DNA of 18,798 bases, from the NCBI GenBank assembly GCA_050249455.1, contig JBFWQM010000086.1, positions 1-18,798 of the forward strand, read 5' to 3'. The notes under the pieces were generated by a model that did not search any database, was not told the origin of the DNA, and worked only from the letters and a program-made list of their open reading frames with translations. A program made the translations under genes and the position numbers. Positions 14,005 through 18,798 of the stretch are shown piece by piece; position 1 is the stretch's first letter, and each line of letters opens with the position of its first letter. Source of the DNA: JBFWQM01 sp050249455 (GTDB lineage Bacteria; Pseudomonadota; Alphaproteobacteria; MPNO01; VGEU01).

Positions 14005-15222
14005 CTATGCCATCGCCTCTGCGGCTTCCACGCTGTCGATCAACGTCGCGCGGCGCAGGAATTGCCGCGCGCGCGTGGCGTCTTCGGCCGTGCGGCGAAG
14101 ATCATCGAAATAACGCTGGCGGGCTTCCGGTTCCCGCGCCTCCAGCATTTTCTTGTTGTGGATGGTGTTCTGCTGCACGAAATCGACCTGCGCCTTGCGC
14201 CGCTGGCGGCTGTAGCGGTCGAGCACGGAGGGGTCGTCACCGTCGTGCAGGATGCCGGCCAGCTTCTGCGCAAGGTTCACGGCGTCGTGAATGCCGCTGT
14301 TCATCCCCTGCCCGCCGATCGGGTTGTTGACGTGCGCGGCGTCGCCCGCCAGCACGATGCGCCCGTGGTTGAACCGCGCCGCCACTCGCTGGTGCACGTC
14401 GTAGAACGCGGCGTAGCTGATCGGATAGTCGCCGGCCTTCGGGAAGAATTTCTGCATCCGCGCCTGGATTGACGCCGGCTGCAGCGCCTCGGCGCCCGCC
14501 TCCTCCTCCCGGGTCGGGAAGACGCAGCGCCAGATGCCCGGCGGGCCGTAGCCGCCGACCTTGAACAGGTTGCACCACTCGTCGGGGTCGAAGAAGAAAT
14601 TGCGGGTGGAGTAAGGCTGGCCGGTCGAGAAGAAGTCGAAGGTGGTGCCGATCTTGATGAAGCGCTGCGGGTAGGTGAACCCTTCGAGCTCGATGCCGGC
14701 GCAGCGCCGCACCACCGACCGGAAGCCGTCGCAGCCGATCGCGTAGGCGCCGCGCGCCGTTTCCGTCCCGTCAGGGCCGTCGAAGGCCACCGTCACGTCG
14801 TCCGCGGTCTGCGTCACCTCGGTCACCGCGCAGCCGAAGCGGAATTCGACGTCCGGCGTCTCGCCGATCGCCTCCATCGCCGCGCGCACCAGCTTGAACT
14901 GCTCGTATTGCACGACGAACGGGAAGCGGGTGTCGGCGTGCAGGACGCCGTGGTCGAAGGCGGCGATGCGGGTGGCGGTCACCCGGTCCCAGAAGTGGTA
15001 GATCGGCGACACCAACCCGTTCGTCAGCATGATGTCGGCAAGCCCGAGGTCGGCCAGCATCTCGAACGCCGACGGCTGGATGCTGGCGGCGCGCTGGTCC
15101 TCGATCGGCCACGGCTCGCGCTCCAGCAGCAGCACCGGCACCCCGCGCCGGTGCAGCGCCAGCGCCGCGACCGCCCCCACCGGGCCGCCCCCGACGATGA
15201 TCACGCGCTTGGCAGGGGTCAT
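14005..15222 (-). CDS. FAD-dependent monooxygenase (aromatic hydroxylase-like)
   Basis: Flavoprotein of 405 residues in the p-hydroxybenzoate hydroxylase/MhpA-like group (FAD_binding_3). Such enzymes use NAD(P)H and O2 to hydroxylate aromatic substrates. The N-terminal Rossmann motif is VIIVGGGPVGAVAALAL (about residues 7-23), ending at LLERE for the FAD ribose. The middle DG motif is IGCDGFRSVVR, and the second FAD motif is RIVLAGDAAHVNNPIGGQGMNSG, seen as GDAAH then GGQGMN. The ATG at 15222 follows AAGG at 9 bases and begins just before the Rossmann strand. The in-frame ATG at 15288 would lie inside the promoter dyad and is rejected. The gene is alone on its strand. The substrate is unknown. 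Confidence 0.88.
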   Translation of the reverse strand: MTPAKRVIIVGGGPVGAVAALALHRRGVPVLLLEREPWPIEDQRAASIQPSAFEMLADLGLADIMLTNGLVSPIYHFWDRVTATRIAAFDHGVLHADTRFPFVVQYEQFKLVRAAMEAIGETPDVEFRFGCAVTEVTQTADDVTVAFDGPDGTETARGAYAIGCDGFRSVVRRCAGIELEGFTYPQRFIKIGTTFDFFSTGQPYSTRNFFFDPDEWCNLFKVGGYGPPGIWRCVFPTREEEAGAEALQPASIQARMQKFFPKAGDYPISYAAFYDVHQRVAARFNHGRIVLAGDAAHVNNPIGGQGMNSGIHDAVNLAQKLAGILHDGDDPSVLDRYSRQRRKAQVDFVQQNTIHNKKMLEAREPEARQRYFDDLRRTAEDATRARQFLRRATLIDSVEAAEAMA

Positions 15223-15259
15223 GGCCAAGACCTTATGTTGCGTCGCACAATCCATTGAT

Positions 15260-15288
15260 TGCATAGTGCACGCATTGACGATGGTCAA
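15260..15288 (-). promoter_or_regulatory. Sigma-70-type promoter of the monooxygenase gene
   Basis: On the minus strand TTGACC (15288-15283), a 17-base spacer, then TATGCA (15265-15260). The -35 is good and the -10 weak. It predicts a start point about 35 bases before the ATG at 15222. Confidence 0.45.
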
Positions 15289-15289
15289 T
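15274..15289. promoter_or_regulatory. Operator-like perfect dyad over the monooxygenase -35
   Basis: ATTGAC-GATG-GTCAAT, a perfect 6-4-6 inverted repeat that covers the -35 hexamer of the monooxygenase promoter. Its position suits a repressor such as a MarR- or TetR-type protein. No regulator gene is adjacent. Confidence 0.5.
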
Positions 15290-15351
15290 AAACGCCAAAA
15301 CGCGCCGCCTATATCCTGGACACCGTTCCGATCCCGGCCATACCGTATTTC

Positions 15352-15717
15352 ATGGGCTCGATCCGAGAGAATGAGGCGATCGCGGCGCCGTCAGGCGGCT
15401 TCGGCAGCCGCCGCGACAGATGGCTTGCCTTGCTGCACCCTACCGTCATCGTCGGGGCTTCGCTGGTCCTGGCCGGAGGGCTGTTTCTGTCGGGGACCGA
15501 ACTACGCCTGCCGACGGGGAGCGACAGCGCCCTGCTCAAACTGATCGCAGGGGCTGCTTTCCTGTCCGTGATCGGAATGTTCTTTGGCCAGCAGAGCGTA
15601 TTTCGCATCCGCCACGAGGAAACCCGCGCCGACCTCCGGCGCACGTCCGACGACCTTGCCGCCATGAAGCGGTCGCTCGACGCGCACCTTCGCAACGACG
15701 GCGGACAGGCCGGCTAG
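15352..15717 (+). CDS. Small two-helix membrane protein, unknown function
   Basis: Predicted protein of 121 residues that I do not recognise. It has a short polar N-terminus, two hydrophobic segments (about residues 29-47 and 62-79), then a charged helical tail with heptad-like spacing (EETRADLRRTSDDLAAMKRSL, residues about 88-108) that could form a coiled coil in the cytoplasm. The ATG at 15352 has no visible ribosome site and no better start exists in frame, so the start is uncertain. The gene lies between the divergent monooxygenase and a decayed-looking stretch. It could be a partner or scaffold protein; no function is claimed. Confidence 0.55.
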   Translation: MGSIRENEAIAAPSGGFGSRRDRWLALLHPTVIVGASLVLAGGLFLSGTELRLPTGSDSALLKLIAGAAFLSVIGMFFGQQSVFRIRHEETRADLRRTSDDLAAMKRSLDAHLRNDGGQAG

Positions 15718-15718
15718 G

Positions 15719-16005
15719 CCGGCGCGCGCCGACTGCTGGGACATCCTGGACGAGCACGACCGGCAATTCCCGTCTAGCGCATGGTTTGCGGTCTCGACGA
15801 TTTCCGGGTTTGGCGGGCTGTAGTTCCTGGAGCCGACCCTCGCGTCGATCGTGATCACCCTCGGCGGTCTCGCTGGGCGGCGAAATCCTTCTATGACCGG
15901 GGCGCCTTCCTGGTCGCGGAGCAGCGCTACCTGGGGCTTTTCTGGGCGGCGCGAACGCGGACCGACGCACTGAAGGCCGAACTCGTCCGTCGCGGTATCG
16001 GGTAG
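15719..16005 (+). pseudogene. Possible degraded ORF with an in-frame stop and a frameshift
   Basis: From 15719 one frame reads a protein-like stretch (CWDILDEHDRQF, then AWFAVSTISGFGGL), meets TAG at 15821-15823, and continues as FLEPTLASIVITLGGLAG. Around 15870-15890 protein-like coding moves to the next frame, which gives AKSFYDRGAFLVAEQRYLG and LKAELVRRGIG and stops at 16005. A 74-codon ORF with ATG at 15781 exists, but its first 30 codons look like an out-of-frame shadow. I could not recognise the family. It may be non-coding, or the reading may be broken by sequencing error. The 293 bases from 15718 to 16010 hold nothing else I can support. Confidence 0.3.
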
Positions 16006-16010
16006 TCCTC

Positions 16011-16916
16011 TCACGCCCGCCCCGCCCGCGCCGCGCGCGCCTCCTGCAGCACGTTGTAGTAGGTGGAGCCGCAGATGATCGTCGCGCCGATCCAGACGTA
16101 GACGCCGGGCACCTCGGCGTAGGCGAGGTAGGCGAACAGGGCGGCGAACGGCAGCTGCAGGAAGAACGGCGGCATCGCCACGCTCATCGGCGCCGCCTGG
16201 ACCGAGCGGGTGAAGCAGAGCTGGCCAATGAACCCCGACAGGCCGAGCAGCAGGATCAGCGGCGCATGCGCCAGCACCGGCGTGATCCAGCCGTCCAGCG
16301 CCGGCGGCAAGCCGACCGCACTCATCACCCACAGCCCGTGCAGCACCACAGCGTTGGGCGGCTCGGTGCGGGTCAGCGCCTTCACCGCCGCATTGGCGAT
16401 GCCGAACAGCACCGCCGTCCCCATCACCGCGAACACCGGGGTCGTGATCTCGACCACGCCCGGGCGGATGATCACCACCGCGCCGAGCAGGCCGATCGCG
16501 GTGGCGGCCCAGCGCCGCGGCCCCACCCGTTCGCCCAGCGCCACCGCCGCGCCGATGATCGAGAAGAGCGGCGTGGTGAAGTAGAGCGCCGTCGCCTCCG
16601 CCGTCGGCAGGTTGGCGAGGCCGTAGAACCACAGCAGCACGCCGCCGTACATCGCGGCGATATAGAGCGCATAGGCGCCGTAGCGCCGGGTGCGCAGCGC
16701 CTGGCGTCCCGCGCGCACCGCCCACGGCAGCAGGAACAGGGTGCCGAGGATCGAGCGGAAGAAGGCGACCTCGTAGACGGAGTAATGCTCGGTCAGCAGG
16801 CGGATGACGACGAACCCGCCGCCGAAGGCGACCGAGGCGAGCACCATCCACAACGCGCCGCGGGTGGCGCCGGGCAGCGCGGCGAAGCGGCGCGCGCCGT
16901 GGCCGAACGCGGTCAT
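16011..16916 (-). CDS. EamA/DMT superfamily transporter
   Basis: Inner-membrane protein of 301 residues with about ten transmembrane helices in two repeated EamA halves, the usual layout of the drug/metabolite transporter superfamily. Residues about 20-40 (WMVLASVAFGGGFVVIRLL) form the first helix. FFRSILGTLFLLPW, NLPTAEATALYFTTPLFSIIGA and LGLSGFIGQLCFTRSVQAA match signature positions of the EamA repeats. Such proteins export amino acids, metabolites or toxic compounds, and the substrate is not predictable. The ATG at 16916 overlaps the stop of the uracil-DNA glycosylase-like gene in ATGA, so the two are translationally coupled. Longer in-frame openings upstream are shadows of that gene. Confidence 0.9.
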   Translation of the reverse strand: MTAFGHGARRFAALPGATRGALWMVLASVAFGGGFVVIRLLTEHYSVYEVAFFRSILGTLFLLPWAVRAGRQALRTRRYGAYALYIAAMYGGVLLWFYGLANLPTAEATALYFTTPLFSIIGAAVALGERVGPRRWAATAIGLLGAVVIIRPGVVEITTPVFAVMGTAVLFGIANAAVKALTRTEPPNAVVLHGLWVMSAVGLPPALDGWITPVLAHAPLILLLGLSGFIGQLCFTRSVQAAPMSVAMPPFFLQLPFAALFAYLAYAEVPGVYVWIGATIICGSTYYNVLQEARAARAGRA

Positions 16917-17533
16917 GCGACCAGCGCGCCGACGCGCCGGCGCAGCTCCGGCAGCACTTCGTCGGCGAACCACGGGTTCAGCTTCAGCCAGTGGGTGGTG
17001 CGCCAGCTGGGGTGCGGCGTCGGCAGGAAGTCGGGCAGGTAGTCGCGGAAGGCGCGCACCGTCTCCGTCATCGTCGTGGCCCGGCGCCGGCCGAGGTAAT
17101 GCGCCTGCGCGTACTGCCCGACCAGCAGCGTCAGCTCGACCGCCGGCAGGGCGGCGCGCAGCCGCGGGTGCCAGCGCGGCGCGCATTCCGGCCGCGGCGG
17201 CTTGTCGCCGCCGCGCGGCAGCACGCCCGGGTAGCACAGCCCGATCGGCACGATGGCGATGCGCGTCTCGTCGTAGAAGGTGTCGCGGTCGAGCGCCAGC
17301 CAATCGCGCAGCCGGTCGCCGCTGGGGTCGTTCCACGGGATGCCGGTGGCATGCACCTTGGTCCCCGGCGCCTGGCCGACGATCATCAGCCGCGCCGTCG
17401 CCGCCGCGCGCAGCACCGGCCGCGGGCCGAGCGGCAAATGCGAGGCGCACAGGGTGCAGGCGCGCGCCTCGGCAAGCAGCGGCGGCAAAGAATCCGTCGC
17501 GGCGTCCCTGGCGCGGACGCGGGGTTGCGGCAT
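16913..17533 (-). CDS. Uracil-DNA glycosylase family protein (Fe-S type, family 4-like)
   Basis: Protein of 206 residues in the uracil-DNA glycosylase superfamily, which removes uracil from DNA and starts base excision repair. It has the motif GQAPG (residues 53-57) and the second active-site motif HPS (174-176). Four cysteines (C26, C29 in CTLC, C100 in LCYPG and C117 in PECAP) are spaced like the 4Fe-4S ligands of family 4 enzymes. The ATG at 17533 follows GAGGGAGG and leaves 48 bases to the divergent phosphatase gene. It is translationally coupled to the EamA exporter gene downstream, an unusual pairing of repair enzyme and transporter. Glycosylase activity is inferred from family and was not shown here. 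Confidence 0.85.
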   Translation of the reverse strand: MPQPRVRARDAATDSLPPLLAEARACTLCASHLPLGPRPVLRAAATARLMIVGQAPGTKVHATGIPWNDPSGDRLRDWLALDRDTFYDETRIAIVPIGLCYPGVLPRGGDKPPRPECAPRWHPRLRAALPAVELTLLVGQYAQAHYLGRRRATTMTETVRAFRDYLPDFLPTPHPSWRTTHWLKLNPWFADEVLPELRRRVGALVA

Positions 17534-17581
17534 GGCCTCCCTCGACGGGATGGGGCGCAGAGGGTAGAACGGCCCCCGGCC

Positions 17582-18055
17582 ATGTTCAACGTCCTGTTCG
17601 TCTGCTCGGGCAACATCTGCCGCTCGCCCACCGCCGAGGCGGTGTTCCGCGTCCGCGTCGCCGATGCGGGGCTGGCCCATGCCATCGCGACCGATTCCGC
17701 CGGCATGGGCGACTGGCACGCCGGCGAGGCGCCCGACCGGCGGTCGCAGGCGGCGGCGCTGCGCCGCGGCTACGACATGGCAGCGCTGTGCGCCCGCCAG
17801 GTCCGGCCCGACGACTTCGACCGCTTCGACCTGCTTCTGGCGATGGACCGCGGCCACGAGCGCGGCCTGCGCGCGCTGGCGCCGGATGCGCACAAGGCGA
17901 AGGTGCGGATGTTCCTGCATGACCTGGACGGCGCCGCGGCGCGCGACGTGCCCGACCCCTATCATGGCGGTCCGCAGGGATTCGACGACGTCCTGGACCT
18001 GATCGAGGCCGGGGCTGAGGCCCTGCTGGCTGCCATCCGCCGCGACCATCTGTGA
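17582..18055 (+). CDS. Low-molecular-weight protein tyrosine phosphatase
   Basis: Cytoplasmic phosphatase of 157 residues. The P-loop CSGNICRS (C8 to S15) fits the C-x5-R-S signature, and the general acid lies in DPYHGG (D125) near the C-terminus, both required for catalysis in the family. Bacterial relatives include Wzb/Etp-type phosphatases, which dephosphorylate tyrosine kinases of exopolysaccharide export, and arsenate reductases; the DPY motif and P-loop favour a phosphatase. No tyrosine kinase or arsenic gene is adjacent. The ATG at 17582 has only a weak upstream ribosome site (AGAGGG is far away), but the motif spacing from the N-terminus is normal for the family. Confidence 0.92.
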   Translation: MFNVLFVCSGNICRSPTAEAVFRVRVADAGLAHAIATDSAGMGDWHAGEAPDRRSQAAALRRGYDMAALCARQVRPDDFDRFDLLLAMDRGHERGLRALAPDAHKAKVRMFLHDLDGAAARDVPDPYHGGPQGFDDVLDLIEAGAEALLAAIRRDHL

Positions 18056-18138
18056 CGGCCGGGCGCCGCCGCCTCCAGCCTCGCCGCGCTTGACCCCGGG
18101 GGGCGGCCCCTCCAGTTTCCTGGGGTATCGCCTGCCGC

Positions 18139-18146
18139 AAGGAGGT
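18139..18146 (+). promoter_or_regulatory. Strong Shine-Dalgarno before the GTG start of cysE
   Basis: AAGGAGGT, a full match to the anti-Shine-Dalgarno complement, five bases before the GTG at 18152. It shows that GTG is the start codon. Confidence 0.8.
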
Positions 18147-18151
18147 CCGCC

Positions 18152-18798
18152 GTGCTGAGCCGACTGCGCGAGGACATCGACTCCATCATGTCGCGCGACC
18201 CCGCGGCGCGATCGCGCCTGGAGGTTGCGCTGTGCTATCCGGGCCTGCACGCGGTGGTGATCCACCGCTGCGCCAACGCGGCGTGGCGGCGCGGCTGGCG
18301 CACCTTGGGCCGCTTCCTGTCGCACATGGGACGCTTCCTGACCGGCATCGAGATCCATCCCGGCGCCACGGTCGGCCGCCGGCTGTTCATCGACCACGGC
18401 ATGGGCTGCGTGATCGGCGAGACGGCGGAGATCGGCGACGACGTCACGCTGTACCACGGCGTCACCCTGGGCGGCATCTCGCTCAACCCCGGCAAGCGCC
18501 ACCCGACCCTGCGCGACGACGTGGTGGTCGGCGCCGGCGCCCAGGTGCTGGGTCCGATCACGGTCGGCGAGGGCGCGCGCGTCGGCGCCAACGCGGTCGT
18601 GTTGGCCGACGTGCCGCCGGGCGTCACCATGGTCGGCATCCCGGCCAAGCAGGCGCTGCCGCGGCCGCGGACCGGCGAGGCCGGCTTCGCCGCCTACGGC
18701 ACCCCCGGCCGCGACGTCGCCGACCCGACCACCAAGGTGCTGGAGGCGCTGCAGCAGGAGGTCGAAGCCCTGCGCGCGCGCATCGACACGCTGGAGCG
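18152..18798 (+). CDS. cysE: Serine O-acetyltransferase, 3' end cut by the window
   Basis: The first 215 residues of CysE, which makes O-acetylserine from serine and acetyl-CoA for cysteine synthesis. The N-terminal helical region (REDIDSIMSRDPAARS) is followed by the left-handed beta-helix of hexapeptide repeats from about residue 65. Visible hallmarks are TGIEIHPGATVG, FIDHGMG with the catalytic-position His at residue 82, IGETAEIGDDVTLYHGVTLGG and GIPAKQ. The tail ends in a coiled-coil-like stretch (LQQEVEALRARIDTL) typical of some alphaproteobacterial forms. The GTG start is supported by a strong ribosome site. It lies 96 bases after the phosphatase gene in the same direction. The stop is outside the window. 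Confidence 0.95.
   Translation, partial: MLSRLREDIDSIMSRDPAARSRLEVALCYPGLHAVVIHRCANAAWRRGWRTLGRFLSHMGRFLTGIEIHPGATVGRRLFIDHGMGCVIGETAEIGDDVTLYHGVTLGGISLNPGKRHPTLRDDVVVGAGAQVLGPITVGEGARVGANAVVLADVPPGVTMVGIPAKQALPRPRTGEAGFAAYGTPGRDVADPTTKVLEALQQEVEALRARIDTLE

Noticed and set aside
18090..18130. TTGACC as a -35 element of a cysE promoter
   Set aside because: No acceptable -10 at 16-18 bases; the region is dominated by runs of G and C.

Overview
The window is about 18.8 kb of very GC-rich DNA with strong G/C third-position bias, tightly packed genes and several ATGA stop/start overlaps. The gene set points to an alphaproteobacterium, plausibly in or near the Rhodospirillales: a full CtrA-type site (TTAA-N7-TTAA) beside an orphan Hpt gene, HyuA/HyuB hydantoinase-type subunits, alpha-type CysE, and the prkA-yeaH-spoVR stress operon. 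This placement is inferred from gene content and motifs, not from a marker gene. I see no rRNA, tRNA, CRISPR array, insertion sequence or phage gene.

Layout. 1-2992 (+): the end of a HyuA-type subunit, then a complete HyuB-type subunit. 3000-3416 (-): orphan Hpt phosphotransfer protein, divergent from 3548-4468 (+), a 3-hydroxyacyl-CoA dehydrogenase, with a CtrA-like box midway between them. 4529-6250 (-): two tandem paralogous PEP-CTERM secreted proteins, each with its own sigma-54 promoter and an upstream dyad at the same distance. 6520-6999 (+): SnoaL/NTF2-like protein. 7050-8636 (+): GT-C-fold membrane glycosyltransferase. 8663-13567 (-): prkA-yeaH-spoVR, transcribed in that order from a third sigma-54 promoter. 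14005-15222 (-): FAD-dependent aromatic-type monooxygenase with an operator-like dyad on its -35. 15352-16005 (+): a small two-helix membrane protein and what looks like a decayed ORF. 16011-17533 (-): uracil-DNA glycosylase-like Fe-S protein overlapping an EamA-family exporter. 17582-end (+): low-molecular-weight protein tyrosine phosphatase and cysE, cut by the window end.

The most interesting signal is regulatory. Three minus-strand sigma-54 (RpoN) -24/-12 promoters share the core GGCA-N7-CTTGCA. Two of them, in front of a PEP-CTERM gene and in front of prkA, carry the same 15-mer GGCACGGCACTTGCA. Upstream of both PEP-CTERM promoters a 17-bp dyad, TGTAAA-N5-CCGACA, begins exactly 66 bp above the -24 GG; a third copy lies 42 bp further out at the second gene. 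This looks like the enhancer site of a sigma-54 activator, possibly of the PrsR type known to accompany exosortase/PEP-CTERM systems. It suggests that surface or EPS-associated protein export and the PrkA kinase stress operon depend on RpoN together here. No exosortase, activator or rpoN gene lies in the window, so the trans-acting partners must be elsewhere.
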